NCBI GenBank assembly: GCA_947311845.1
Contig: CAMZMU010000081.1
Location: forward strand, 4,781,473-4,845,472
From: Poa pratensis
Lineage: Eukaryota; Streptophyta; Magnoliopsida; Poales; Poaceae
DNA: 64,000 nucleotides
Direction of reading: 5' to 3'
In this document: positions 22,610-33,995 of the stretch, in pieces
Position numbering within the stretch: position 1 is the first letter of the stretch
How the letters are laid out: every line of letters begins with the position of its first letter
The notes under the pieces: model-generated
Database searches by the model: none
Told to the model about the DNA's origin: nothing
Seen by the model: the letters and a program-made list of their open reading frames with translations, nothing else
Made by a program: the position numbers and the translations under genes

Positions 22610-25600
22610 ATGTTTAGGGGAAGTACAAACGGAAGCTCAAGCTCGGACGATGAAATCCATGGTGGAGTTCGCGGTGATCATGGCTATGTCACACAACGGA
22701 GTTTGTTGGTCTTCGACACCTTCTTCGTGATGGCTAGGACGCTACGAGCGCCGTCTTCAAGCTCAAGAGAACAACTTCAACGAACGCATGCATGCGCAAG
22801 AAGCATATGGAGCGGTGACCGAAGCTCTCAACAACCTTGTGCGACAACGAGCTTCTTCACGCTCAAGCCGTACAAGAAGCACCTCAAGGTCGACACAAGC
22901 ACGTCATGGACGTCATGAACCTCGACAAGAACGTCAACATGACCAAGGCGCGACGCCCATGAACGACCTCCTCCTAACGTTGAACAACCACATGATCTTC
23001 ACGCGAACAATGCCAATGCGCATCAAGAACAACCTCACCAAAATGATGAACGTCACGAACGCATACCATCACCACCACCGCAACAACGTGATCGTCATGA
23101 CCCATTGGCTAATGACAATGGCGTTCCGGGTGCGAATGACTTTGATGAACAAGGACGTCACCCCGTCATCCTCCAAGGCCACGTCATCAAAATCATGACA
23201 ATGCGAACAATAACGAACAACCCGTTCATCAACAAGAGCTACCTCCTCAACATGATCCTCGTCCTCGTCAAGAACTTCCACATGATCGTCACCAACACCA
23301 ACGTTCCGAGTCAAGTGATAACGAGTCAAGCCAACACAATGGTGATGGACTCAATCGAAGGAGACGTGGACGTGCATTCCCACGTGGTGGCCATGACGAC
23401 TATGATGACTTGACCAACGTCCGCTTTGACATACCCAAGTTCTACGGCACAAGTGATCCGGAAGCTTACTTCTCATGGGTACTCAAGGTTGACAAGATCT
23501 TCCGCGTGCAACGCTTCTCCGACAACAAGAAGGTTGCCTTAGCCTCGATGGAGTTTGAAGAGTATGCCCTCTTGTGGTGGGAACAACTACAAGATGCACG
23601 CGTCGCTAACCACCAACAACCAATCGACACTTGGGTTGAAATGAAAGAAACAATGTACAAGCGCTTCGTGCCAAGCCATTACACTAGAGACTTATACAAG
23701 AAGTTGCAAGAGTTGAAGCAAGGTTGAAGTCGGTTGATGAGTACTACAAGGAGATGGAAATCTCCATGATGAGAGCCAATGTCAACGAGTACGAAGAGCA
23801 ATCCATGGCTCGTTTCATGAATGGCCTCAACTATCCAATCAAGAAGATCGTGGAGTTCCAACCATATGCCTCTTTGGTTGAGCTAGTACATCAAGCTTCC
23901 AAGGCCGAGCGCCACGTGCTTGAAGAGCTCAAATACCTCAAGACAAAGGCATTCTTCGCCAACAAGCCTTCTTCGTCAACTCCTACACCTTCACAAGCTC
24001 TTCCTCAAGCGAACATCGAGGTCCTCCAAGAGTCTCTACATCGACACCTCAAGCGCCTCAACCTTTCAAGAAAGTACCTCCCCTACAAGGCGCCTCAAGG
24101 ATCTTCGTCCGGCACAAGACTTTGCAATGCTACAAGTGCGGGGACAAGGGCACAAATCTTTTGAGTGCACCAACAAGAAGGTCATGATCATCAATGACAT
24201 GGGAGAGTATGAATCTATGAGTGAAGATGAGTACAATGCTTTGAACAAGGTCGCCACAATGCAAAGTGCTCAAGAAGAAGAAAGTGAGATATATTGTGAT
24301 GGCGACAACAACCCTTCCTTGGTTGTGGCAAGAGCTTAACCACCAATGTTCAAGTGGAAGAAGACCAAAGATGCAACTTGTTTCAAACAAGAGCGGGAAT
24401 CAATGGAAAGTCCATCAAGGTCATCATAGATGGTGGAAGTTGCCACAACCTAGCGAGCAAAGAACTTTGTGATAAGCTCAACTTGAAGTTCAAGAAGCAC
24501 CCACATCCTTACCATGTGCAATGGTTGAGTGATACCGGAGCCGTCAAGATTCAACACATGGTGCAAGTGTCCTTCAAGATTGGAGCCTATGAAGATACGG
24601 TTGATTGTGATGTTGTGCCTATGACGTTTGTCACTTACTCTTGGCGTCCATGGCAATTTGACAAGGGTGCTATGCATGATGGAAGGACAAATTACTATAG
24701 CTTCAAGAACAACGACAAGACCTTCGTCCTTCGTCCCATGACACCAAGTCAAGTCATCGCCGACAACGCCAAGACTATTGCAAGGGCACAACAAGATCGT
24801 TCGTCAAGTGAGATGAGTGGTGAGCGAGAGACCCACCATAAAGTGAGTGAGAGCCACAAGCCAAATGAGTGTGACACTTCAAAGAGAGTTCCCACAAAAC
24901 TTACACTATTTGCCACAAAGAGAGATGAGGGAGTTGAGAGAAACCCATCCACCCTCCACTATGTGCTCATATGCAAGGGTGAAGTTTCTATGACTAACAC
25001 TTTCACAAACCTTCCTCCTTCTTTGTTGTCTCTTTTGAAGGACTTTGAAGATGTCTTCCCTCAAGAAGTGCCACCGGGACTACCTCCTCTACGCGGAATC
25101 GAGCACCGCATCGACCTTGTTCCCGGCGCACCGCTACCAAACCGCGCTCCTTACCGCACCAACCCCGAGGAGACAAAGGAGATCGAGCGGCAAATACAAG
25201 AACTTCTTGCCATGGGACATATCCGCGAGAGCTTGAGTCCGTGCGCCGTGCCCGTCATCTTGGTACCCAAGCACGACAACACTCTTCGCCTTTGCATGGA
25301 TTGTCGCCCCATCAACGCCATCACCGTTCGGTATCGCCATCCTATCCCTCGACTTGATGATATGCTTGATGAGCTTTGTGGTTCCGCTATATTCTCCAAA
25401 ATTGATCTTAAAAGTGGATATCACCAAATAAGATGTGTGAAGGTGATGAATGGAAGACCGCATTTAAAACAAAGCTTGGTCTTTATGAGTGGCTTGTCAT
25501 GCCATTTGGTCTTTCCAATGCACCTTCTACTTTTATGCGTCTCATGAATCATGTTTTGCGTCCTTTCATTGGAAATTTGTTGTGGTATACTTTGACGACA

Positions 25601-27657
25601 TCCTTATCTATAGCAAATCTTTGGAAGAGCACACTTCTCATGTTGCTCAAGTTTTGTTGGTTCTTCGCAATGAAAAGCTTTATGCAAATCTTTCTAAGTG
25701 CACTTTTGCCACCAACAAACTTGTTTTCTTGGGTTTTGTTGTTTCTTCGGATGGAGTCGAAGTTGATGAAGCAAAGATACAAGCAATTCGGACTTGGCCT
25801 TTTCCGATGTCACTTGAGGAGTTGAGACGTTTTCTTGGTTTTGCCGGATTTTACCGCCGTTTCATCAAGGATTTTTCCACAATTGCTTGCCCCCTCCATG
25901 AACTTACAAAGAAAATGTACCTTTCATTTGGGGCAATGCACATGATTTTGCTTTCAATGAGCTCAAACGGTTATTAACCGAAGCACCACTCCTTGCCCTT
26001 CCGGATTTCTCTAAGACATTTGAGATTGAATGCGATGCAAGTGGATTGGGCATTGGTGGAGTGCTTATGCAAAATGGTAGACCCATCGCATACCATAGTG
26101 AGAAACTAGATGGAGCTCGCTTGAATTACCCCATTTATGACAAAGAGTTATTTGCTTTGGTTCGTGTTTTGGATGTGTGGCAACATTACCTTCGTCCTAA
26201 GGAATTTGTCATTCATTCCGACCATGAATCCTTGAAATATTTGAAAAGTCAAACAAATTTGAACAAAAGACATGCTAAGTGGGTTGAGTTCATTGAGTCT
26301 TTTACTTTGTAATCAAATACAAGAAAGGTAAAGACAATGTGGTCGCGGATGCTCTATCCCGCAAGGCCAACCTACTTACACGTCTTGACATTAGTGTCTT
26401 GGGTTTGGATGAGATAAAGAGTTGTATGCTACCGATGCTTTCTTTGGAGACATTTTCGCTCAATGTTCGGAGCACAAAGGAATTGGTGATTTCTATTTGC
26501 ACCAAGGTTTCTTGTTTAAGGCTAACAAACTATGTATACCCGAGTCTTCGCTTCGTTTGGTCCTTTTGAAGGAATCTCATGGAGGATCACTCATGGGTCA
26601 CTTTGGCCGCGACAAGACCTACGCCATGCTCGCCACCAACTACTATTGGCCAAGAATGAAGCGTGATGTGGAACGCCTAGTTCGACGATGTTCTACATGT
26701 CTCAAAGCTAAGTCTACTCTAAACTCTCATGGCTTATATACACCTTTGCCTATTCCACATCACCCATGGTCCGATATAGCTATGGATTTTGTCTTAGGAC
26801 TCCCACGCACTAAAACAAACAAGGATTCCATCTTTGTCGTCATTGATCGATTCTCTAAAATGGCACACTTTATACCATGCAACAAGACCGACGATGCTTC
26901 ACATATTGCTACTTTTTTTTAGGGAAATCGTCCGTCTTCATGGCGTGCCAAAGACCATTGTGTCGGATCGTGACGTCAAGTTCGTGAGCTATTTTTGGAA
27001 GACTTTGATGGCCAAGATGGGAATCAAGCAACTATTCTCCACCGCATACCACCCTCAAACCGATGGCCAAACCGAAGTGGTGAACCGAAGCCTATCTACA
27101 CTCCTTCGTGTGTTGATCAAGCCTAACTTGAAGAATTGGGAAGAGTGCATCCCACACGCCGAGTTCGCCTACAATCGAGCACTACACCGCGCAACAAAGA
27201 GAACACCCTTCGAGATCGTCTATGGCTCCAACCCCTACACCGCGCTCGACATGCTACCACTTCCACTCCGTGAGCAAGTTAACATGGACTTCGACAAGCG
27301 AGCCGCTTACATGAAGAAGCTCCATGAGGAAACAAGAACTACGCTCGAGAAGCACAACAAAGACCATGCTACGAAGATGAACAAACACAAGCGCGCCATG
27401 ATATTTGAAGAAGGAGACCTTGTTGGCTACACCTTCGCAAAGATCGCTTCCGGATGCAAGGAAGTCCAAGCTTCACCCTCGTGGAGATGGACCTTTCAAG
27501 GTTATCAAGCGCATCAACGACAATGCCTACAAGATCGACATCTCCCACTCCAAACACTTGGTCCATGACACCTTCAACGTCGCCGACCTATCGCCATACC
27601 TTGGAACATCAAGCGATGAGGATGACCAAGAGTCGAGGACGACTCTTTTCCAAGGGG
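22610..27657 (+). pseudogene. Degraded Gypsy gag-pol
   Basis: Gag starts at ATG 22,610 (MFRGSTNGSSSSDDE). A Gln/His/Asn-rich linker to about 23,400 is readable only across frame changes. The retrotransposon gag domain (FDIPKFYGTSDPEAYFSWVL) is at 23,410-23,727. A knuckle opening CYKCGDKG near 24,130 is cut by a shift. The protease region (VIIDGGSCHNLAS, with DGG in place of DSG/DTG) is at about 24,390-24,620. Reverse transcriptase contains [13 protein letters not shown] near 25,590. RNase H ([14 protein letters not shown]) follows near 26,030. Integrase has its zinc-binding segment near 26,580-26,710, and the [13 protein letters not shown] and GQTEVVNR catalytic blocks near 26,790-27,085. The frame shifts repeatedly, including at an 8-T run at 26,912-26,919. 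No active protein is expected. Confidence 0.9.
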
Positions 27658-27667
27658 GGGGGGGAGA
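27651..27667 (+). other. Polypurine tract
   Basis: AAGGGGGGGGGGAGA lies directly before the 3' LTR and would prime plus-strand synthesis. Confidence 0.85.
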
Positions 27668-28715
27668 TGATGTAGCCCAACCTACGGCTCTACAACAAGT
27701 GGCCCAATGACAAGAGCAAGAGTCAAATCTCTCCATGATAAGGTGAATTCACTCTAGCTATGTGTGACCTCGACACTCCTTTGAATGGGTTGCTACTTCA
27801 TACGGAAACTTGGTGCATACTCAGGAACCACCTTGATGACGACCCATAATGGAGTGGAGAAAATGACCAAGAGAAGACCCAAGAAGATGGCCAAGAGATG
27901 ACGCAAGATGAAGGAGAGGACGAATGAACAGACAGCTCGGCCGGCCCTACAGCCGGCCTGGGCCGGCCTCCAAACCGGACCACCACCAGAGCCGGCCGGA
28001 CCCCAGGCCGGTCCCAAACCGGTTTCCAGACCGGTCGTCTAGCCGGCCAAAACCGGCCTCAAGGCCGGGCTGCAGCCAGAGACGGCCGTACCTCCAGCCG
28101 GCCTAGACCGGCCCTAGGTCCGGACCAGCACCCGACGAGTCCGGTCGTCAGTCCGGCCTAAACCGGATCTAGGACCGGATCGACTCCAGCTCGTGCGTGT
28201 CCCCACCTGTCAACGTGACTTACCCCCGTTTTGTAACCAGACTATAAATAGACCCCCTCCCCTTCAGATCTAGGGTTAGATTATGATTTAGGATTAGAGT
28301 AGAGACTTGCCCATTCTTCTCAAAGTGTCTCTTTCCTCCTATGGAGATGAATTAAGACCTCCCCTTGTGGATATGAACCAAGACCTCCCTTGTGGAGAAG
28401 ATCCCTTCGTGGATACCAAGTCTTCCTCTTATAGTTGCGATTACTTGCTAATCTTTCCTCTTGTAGTGGCTAGATTGGATTGGTTGGATTGACCAATTGG
28501 ACAAACAATTCTAAGAGTAAGGTGTGCTTGGGAGAGGAGAATTGGGGGCTGCCCTAGGGGATTTGTTACCAATTGAATCTTGCTGAGTTGCTACTTGCTA
28601 CTTATCTTTGATTTGAGAGTTTTCCCCTCTTTATGTTCTTGTGTTCATCACTTGTTATTCGTGTTCATCGTTCCCTCCACACAAATCCGTGAAAATCGGG
28701 GACCAACCTACATCA
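27668..28715 (+). repeat. 3' LTR of the 8.4-kb Gypsy element
   Basis: Same length as the 5' LTR, with scattered substitutions and one-base indels (for example GGCTCTACAAC versus GGCTCCTACAAC). The TATA box is at 28,243-28,250. Confidence 0.95.
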
Positions 28716-28720
28716 CACTT

Positions 28721-29528
28721 TTTAATCTACTGGAGGCACTTTCCAGGGGCTGTAATAATCTATGTACCTCTTAACTTGCTCCCACTCTCGCAACCAATCT
28801 AGCCAGTCAAAACGAAGCCGAACACACGCTGTACTGAACACGACCACGAACTCGAAGCCCGCAACGAGACAGGCCACAGGCCAGTGAAGGGGAAACGAGC
28901 TCGTGGGATGTGCGCTAGCTAGCTAACTGGACAAACCAAGTCGGCAAGTCGTCCAATGAATCATCTGAGCGTTGCAACCAACTGATGGAATTGAAGTCGA
29001 GAGGTAGCGTCGTCGTCAACGGTGGAGACTGGCCCGGCGGCTATAGCACACGCTTTGAATTTGATGCCCTGCGAGAGCGAGCGGCTGTAAATGGAATCGG
29101 CAGTGATCCCTGTTCCGAGGCCCGGCCTGCCTGTGCCGCGAGTACAGCAGCCCTCGCGGCGGTCGCAGGGATAGGGCGCTCGCTGGGCCAGCGTTGGCTA
29201 TCCACGATCGTCTGCCTCTATCGGAAAGGCAACTGGCTATTCCGCGTAAGTAAATGAACTTCAATTAGAGACCTGCTAGCTACACATGTGTGGACTGGAC
29301 GAGCAGAGCGTGCACCAACAACGCAGGTGGAAGCACCCGAGTTTCACTAGCTACTGGATCTTGGCAGTAGTAATATCAGAGTGAATTGGTTGTTCATACT
29401 TGTAGTAAAAAAATTCTCGACGATGCACAACCGTAGTTTGGGATGTACGCGTAGCTTTTCTGCTCTTGGACATCGCTGCGAGAGCGCATTCTTGTAGTGG
29501 GTTGAAGGTACAGTAGCAGGAAAGCTAA
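28721..29528. repeat. Segmental copy A, part 2
   Basis: Matches 40,319-41,005 (landmarks GCTCCCACTCTCGCAACCAA, GTGAAGGGGAAACGAGCTCG, CAACGGTGGAGACTGGCC). It directly follows the Gypsy element in A but is contiguous with part 1-like sequence in B. No gene function recognised. Conserved frames here overlap on both strands. Confidence 0.8.
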
Positions 29529-29639
29529 TCTCCACTAATATTAAAAGACCCAGAGGGCGGAGATTCAGAGGATCTCGGCCGTGCAACCCAACCATCCTAC
29601 GGTCCACGGCCTTCTAATGTTTAACGCAAAAGTTTAACG

Positions 29640-30826
29640 CCAGTTCAACAGCGAGAAAAAAGGGCTGCTCTCCACGACTCCACGCAACGGCCGCTCTCCA
29701 CGACCTGTTGCACGATTCCCCACTACGCCCGTCGCCTCCGAGCTCCTGGCCGCCGTCTCTCAATTCGCCAACGCAGACGCCTCCCCTGAGTTAGCCGCCG
29801 CTGCCGCCTCTGAGTTCGCCGCCGCCGTCGCCCCTGCGTACGCCGCCGCCACCGTCCCCTGAGTTCGCAGCCCTTACCGCCGCCCTTCAGTTCGCCGCCC
29901 TTACCGCCGCCCTTCAGTTCGCCGCCCTCGCCTCCGACCTCGACCGTCGCGCCGTCGCGACTTCAGCTGCCTCCGGCCGGAAACAGGGAAACTGCTCCAC
30001 GAAGGTACGAACCGTTACTAGATAACACAGAGAAGTGTTTTGAATTACTTAGAAAGACCAAATTCCTATGTGATTTCAATACTTGATCACTCCAATTTAA
30101 GTTTATTATTGTGAAGTGACCATGCTGATCCAGATGAAAAAACACGAGGATCAATCAAAGAAAAAACACGAGGATCAAACAGAGGTACAGGCGCCATGTT
30201 CAGAGCTAAGAAGACATGTACGTGTTCTCTTGGTTTTGGTTCCGGAGGGAAACAAATGTCACGTCCGGATGAGAGATTTGGTCAATTCGTTCAGATTTGT
30301 CATTAACATCCATCACTGACGTCGAAGTTTTTTTCTGAAAAAATAAAGAAGTTGCAAATGATAATGGCAGCAGCGCTAGATTGGTCTCTGTCATTGGTGA
30401 TTAGTGATGGCACTCCCATCTTACATAGACATCTGAAGGCACAAGTTTCTAATTTTGAACAGAGAGGGTAGGGAATGCAGGATTCAGCTATCAAGCAGGA
30501 ACCTGAAACCAGCGAATACGCTGGGGCGAAACATGATGCTTCAAGGATTTTTTTCTTGCCGTACATGTTTCTTTTTAGGGAAACGAGCTACCTTACATAG
30601 ATTTCTGAAGGCACAAATCTCTGATTTAGAACAGAGAGGGTAGGGAATGCAGGGTTCAGCTATGGAGTGCAGGCGTAAGGTTCCTAGATAGAACATCGCC
30701 TGTTACAGAGTGCAGGCGTTATCATGTCCTTATGCCATTCGTAATTATGTTAAGTAAAATATGTATCACATGCCTAATGGTGCGAATAACTTCACAGCTA
30801 TGTACTCCCTCCGCTCCTGCCTAAAA
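29640..30826 (+). other. Helitron interior, 5' part: possible captured fragments
   Basis: A GCC-rich patch (29,660-29,990) with a repeated phrase CCGCCCTTCAGTTCGCCGCC could be a captured exon or leader. A diverged about 75-bp direct repeat (AACAGAGAGGGTAGGGAATG) lies at 30,411-30,494 and 30,590-30,665. No domain recognised. Confidence 0.4.
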
Positions 30827-31104
30827 TGTCAGCGACCCTTGTCATCTGCGACCCATCCACCAAGGCTTGGGCTGGAACTGGGCCGACACTACTAGGGCTC
30901 GGCCTGTTTGGAAGCTACTGGCTGCTACATATACAGGAGGAGCTGGACTTGGACAGGCGGCTTGGAACGGACGGATGGCTTCGGCCTCCTCTGCTTTGGT
31001 TTCCTCCTCCTTCCTCTCGGTTCCTCTTCTACTTCCTCTGTAATTGCTGGTTGTAAATCGAATCTTTGATCCAGTTGAGTGAATCTGGTAGTTGGGTGTT
31101 AACA
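30827..31104 (+). repeat. 5' LTR of the RRM element
   Basis: 278 bp. Its outer edge abuts TSD TAAAA and its inner edge lies two bases before the primer site. Confidence 0.92.
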
Positions 31105-31205
31105 TTTGGTATCAGAGCCTTACCACCACCCTTCCCCTTCAAATCCACCGAATTTTTTCCCCACCACCAACCGTTTGAACCACTGCCTACCACCTGTTTG
31201 AGGAA

Positions 31206-32309
31206 ATGCCGACCCAAAAACTCGCCTTCCCTCGCGGTGTTCTTCACATCAGGATGACCGATGTGCACCAGCCAGTGACTAAGGAGATGCTTCGCGAAGA
31301 TTTCAGTCACTTTGGCGCTGGGAAGTTGTTGTGCGCATTCGAGCGAGTGGTCGACGGGATGTACGGCGTGGAGGCCTACGTCCAGTTCTGCTCTCGGTGG
31401 AGGGCGGCCCAAGCTCGTGATGCTTTGGACGGCCGCGCTCTCTATGAGGGGTGTTGTTTCCTCTCTGTTGCAGTCGTACCGCCGATCTACACCGCCATCT
31501 CGACGCCGGATGATGACGAGTTCGCCCCGCCGTACTTCTACGACGACACACCATACGCTGAGTGGGCTGCGGCTCTGGACGCGGTCGAGCACCACGATGG
31601 GGAGTCGACCTCAGCAGCACCGGTCACCTCTCCGGCTGCCCCTGCTCCCACCATGATGCACGCCGACAACCTCACCGCCACGACTCCCATCTCTGTCGTT
31701 GTGGCGACCTCAACGGTGGCCGCGGACGATCTCCAGCTTAAGGTGTCCACGGGTGCCATCAGCGTGCCTCTGTCCGCCGCATTGCGCCAGACAGAATCCG
31801 TGGTTCAGACACACACCACCTGCTCGAAGAAATGTCTCGGAAGCGACACAAGTGTTGAGGTGGCTGTGACCACAGCTTGCACGGCACGTGACATCTGCGT
31901 CGACCCGGTGTCACAACCAGTGGCCATGCCAACACCAGTTCCTGTGGATATGGTGGACTGTGCGCCGACCATGGCTGCTCCAAGCGAGTGCATCTGCAAT
32001 CCAACCATGAGTCACAGTATCATCATTGACTCTGTTATCTCGGCATCCAACATGCGAGGGACGGATGCTCACATCATCGCCAACAAACATGAGGTCGCTC
32101 CGCCACCAAAGCTGTTGGAGTTGCCACCCCTTCAAACCAAGGGACAGAATATGTCGCCACCGTTACCGCAAGTCACTCAGGCCATTGTCTCATGGGGTAC
32201 ATCAATGAATCAGTGTACAACAAAAATTAGCGGTATGTGTTCTGGTCTTTGCTGTGCTAGCAATCATTCAGTTTGCTTGTTGCCATGGGACCCGGAGAGA
32301 AACCGATGA
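31206..32309 (+). CDS. ORF1: PTB-like RRM protein in Gag position
   Basis: 367 residues, intact, starting about 85 bases after the primer site where Gag normally sits. Residues about 11-95 read as an RNA-recognition motif of the polypyrimidine-tract-binding type: strand 1 GVLHIRMTDV, helix 1 VTKEMLREDFSHFG, RNP1-like strand GVEAYVQFCSRW, helix 2 AAQARDALDGRALYEGCC. The rest is a long Ala/Pro/Thr/Ser-rich tail without recognised domains, ending near a VCLLPWDPERN motif. Known: RRMs bind single-stranded RNA. Inferred: this could package or chaperone the element's RNA in place of a normal Gag. I cannot exclude a captured host fragment. No zinc knuckle is present. Confidence 0.75.
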   Translation: MPTQKLAFPRGVLHIRMTDVHQPVTKEMLREDFSHFGAGKLLCAFERVVDGMYGVEAYVQFCSRWRAAQARDALDGRALYEGCCFLSVAVVPPIYTAISTPDDDEFAPPYFYDDTPYAEWAAALDAVEHHDGESTSAAPVTSPAAPAPTMMHADNLTATTPISVVVATSTVAADDLQLKVSTGAISVPLSAALRQTESVVQTHTTCSKKCLGSDTSVEVAVTTACTARDICVDPVSQPVAMPTPVPVDMVDCAPTMAAPSECICNPTMSHSIIIDSVISASNMRGTDAHIIANKHEVAPPPKLLELPPLQTKGQNMSPPLPQVTQAIVSWGTSMNQCTTKISGMCSGLCCASNHSVCLLPWDPERNR

Positions 32310-33955
32310 TATTGAGAGATTCAGTATTTAGCAGAGATATTGCTTGGCATGCATGTGTTAAGAAACTGAATGCAGATTTATCAGACAGTCATGACCATGA
32401 TCAGAAATCGGGGTATGCAAATACTCAAACATATTTGCACTGGTTTATTCATTGTGGTTCTGAAACCATGCAATGGAAAATTGCTTGGGCATTGCAGTGC
32501 TATTACATTGGAAGGATCAGAGTTCCAAGTTCATGGATTGGCACTATTGGAAATGCTTCCATCTGTGGTTCTAGTCATTTCCAGTGGTACATAGCATGGT
32601 CATACACACTTGCACAGGCTGATGTTCGTTCCATTCACTTGGCAAGGCCAACAATTAGTTTGATTACTACTGAAGCTCCTGCATCAGATCCAAGCATTGC
32701 TACAGTCAGGCCGCTTACAGTATGGACAAGTGACCTCATAATTGCAAAGTGTAGCTTATGCACAACCTTGAGAGATGCTAAGCAACTGGTAGGTGCTGAT
32801 ATCTCTAGCCAGCCGCAGCAGTTTTGCTACAGATTTACAACTCAAACTTTTAGCAGTAGTACACCTTGTGAGGAGATCATTCAAGTCAACTACACTGTTC
32901 TTGGTGTTGCTGTTTGTCATGAGTTCTGTACAAGATTCAGACCTACAGAGGTATATTTCCTTTCGGATGACATGCAGTACAACAACAAGAAGGTAATATT
33001 ACAAACTCTGGTTCTAGCATTCGGAAGGGTCCTGGTTGTCATTGTTGTAGATTCTGCTATCGGTTCCCTCTCATTACATTGGGGCCTTGCACTATGGAAT
33101 GAGCCTGGTATGCATTTCCTGCTTGGGGGTGCCGCAGTACACTATTCTGCTTGGTTATTTCAGCTATCTATTGAATTCATGCAGTTGGTGGGTACTAATT
33201 CGTTGCAAGCCGTTGTTCTGTATTGGTTCGGCAACTATCATCTGCAATATGATTGTGAGCTGCTGCAATGGTTGATTGCTTGGTTCTTAGTGACTGAGAA
33301 TGGTTATGCAGTTGTGATGGTGAGCTATCTGTCTTCGCATGTTTGGGTGGTCCTCTCACCTAATGGCTATTTTGGCCGAACTACTCCCTATGGCACTGAA
33401 CAATTTGGATGGAAAATTGCATGGCCTCTTAATCAGAAAGCAAGAACACTGAGGTACACTGTTGTTCTTCTCAGTTCTCTGGAAACAAGCAATTTCACTC
33501 TCCTTGCATCACTTATCGTACCTTGGGACCCTGGAGGCGATGCAAGTAGTCTTGGAGACATGCAAGAAATTTCTCTAGTCGTGCAATGTTTTAACCATGC
33601 AGTAAGACCAGCAAATTGGCAAGCAGGAGTACATGATCAGCACTTGTGTTTGCCCTGGGGCCCCGGTGATTCTACTCGGCTTGAGGGCAAGCCGGATTTT
33701 AAGAAGGGGGGATTGTCAGCGACCCTTGTCATCTGCGACCCATCCACCAAGGCTTGGGCTGGAACTGGGCCGACACTACTAGGGCTCGGCCTGTTTGGAA
33801 GCTACTGGCTGCTACATATACAGGAGGAGCTGGACTTGGACAGGCGGCTTGGAACGGACGGATGGCTTCGGCCTCCTCTGCTTTGGTTTCCTCCTCCTTC
33901 CTCTCGTTCCTCTTCTACTTCCTCTGTAATTGCTGGTTGTAAATCGAATCCTTGA
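32273..33955 (+). CDS. ORF2: unrecognised Trp-rich ORF
   Basis: Open for 560 codons, overlapping ORF1 by 37 bases in another frame. The last about 80 codons lie in the 3' LTR (from 33,714), so the element-specific part is about 480 residues. The first ATG may not be used. A frameshift or reinitiation from ORF1 is possible. It carries a recurrent motif: WKIAW (twice), WYIAW and WLIAW, with DIAW near the start. It also has PWDP/PWGP motifs, one (LPWGPGDSTRLEG) just before the polypurine tract, where many grass Gypsy pols end similarly. No catalytic motif seen. It may be a decayed or replaced pol. Confidence 0.45.
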   Translation: MLVAMGPGEKPMILRDSVFSRDIAWHACVKKLNADLSDSHDHDQKSGYANTQTYLHWFIHCGSETMQWKIAWALQCYYIGRIRVPSSWIGTIGNASICGSSHFQWYIAWSYTLAQADVRSIHLARPTISLITTEAPASDPSIATVRPLTVWTSDLIIAKCSLCTTLRDAKQLVGADISSQPQQFCYRFTTQTFSSSTPCEEIIQVNYTVLGVAVCHEFCTRFRPTEVYFLSDDMQYNNKKVILQTLVLAFGRVLVVIVVDSAIGSLSLHWGLALWNEPGMHFLLGGAAVHYSAWLFQLSIEFMQLVGTNSLQAVVLYWFGNYHLQYDCELLQWLIAWFLVTENGYAVVMVSYLSSHVWVVLSPNGYFGRTTPYGTEQFGWKIAWPLNQKARTLRYTVVLLSSLETSNFTLLASLIVPWDPGGDASSLGDMQEISLVVQCFNHAVRPANWQAGVHDQHLCLPWGPGDSTRLEGKPDFKKGGLSATLVICDPSTKAWAGTGPTLLGLGLFGSYWLLHIQEELDLDRRLGTDGWLRPPLLWFPPPSSRSSSTSSVIAGCKSNP

Positions 33956-33990
33956 TCCAGTTGAGTGAATCTGGTAGTTGGGTGTTAACA
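33714..33990 (+). repeat. 3' LTR of the RRM element
   Basis: 277 bp, one G shorter than the 5' LTR at CTCTCGTTCC, plus one T/C difference near 33,950. Followed by TSD TAAAA. Confidence 0.92.
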
Positions 33991-33995
33991 TAAAA

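Larger units (their letters stand above)
20338..28715 (+). mobile_element. Full-length Ty3/Gypsy LTR retrotransposon, 8.4 kb
   Basis: Two 1,048-bp LTRs, a primer site, a degraded gag-pol and a polypurine tract, flanked by perfect 5-bp TSDs CACTT (20,333-20,337 and 28,716-28,720). The paralogous copy B holds the unfilled target GGCACTTTTTAATCTAC at 40,312-40,328, confirming both ends. Pol order is protease, reverse transcriptase, RNase H, integrase, which is Gypsy order, and no chromodomain is seen. The LTRs differ at a few percent of sites by eye, older than the chromovirus at 52 kb. Confidence 0.95.
30827..33990 (+). mobile_element. Non-autonomous LTR retrotransposon with RRM-like ORF
   Basis: LTRs at 30,827-31,104 and 33,714-33,990 start TGTCAGCGACCC and end GGTGTTAACA. 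They differ by one substitution and one G indel by eye. Perfect 5-bp TSDs TAAAA lie at 30,822-30,826 and 33,991-33,995. A primer site TGGTATCAGAGCC (31,107-31,119) and a polypurine tract AAGAAGGGGGGAT (33,701-33,713) are present. The internal region encodes two ORFs, neither with protease, reverse transcriptase, RNase H or integrase motifs, so it must be moved by another element's enzymes. Confidence 0.92.

Noticed and set aside
31029..31620. 188-codon antisense frame over the RRM ORF and 5' LTR
   Set aside because: It spans an LTR edge and mirrors the GC-rich RRM coding sequence; no own similarity.
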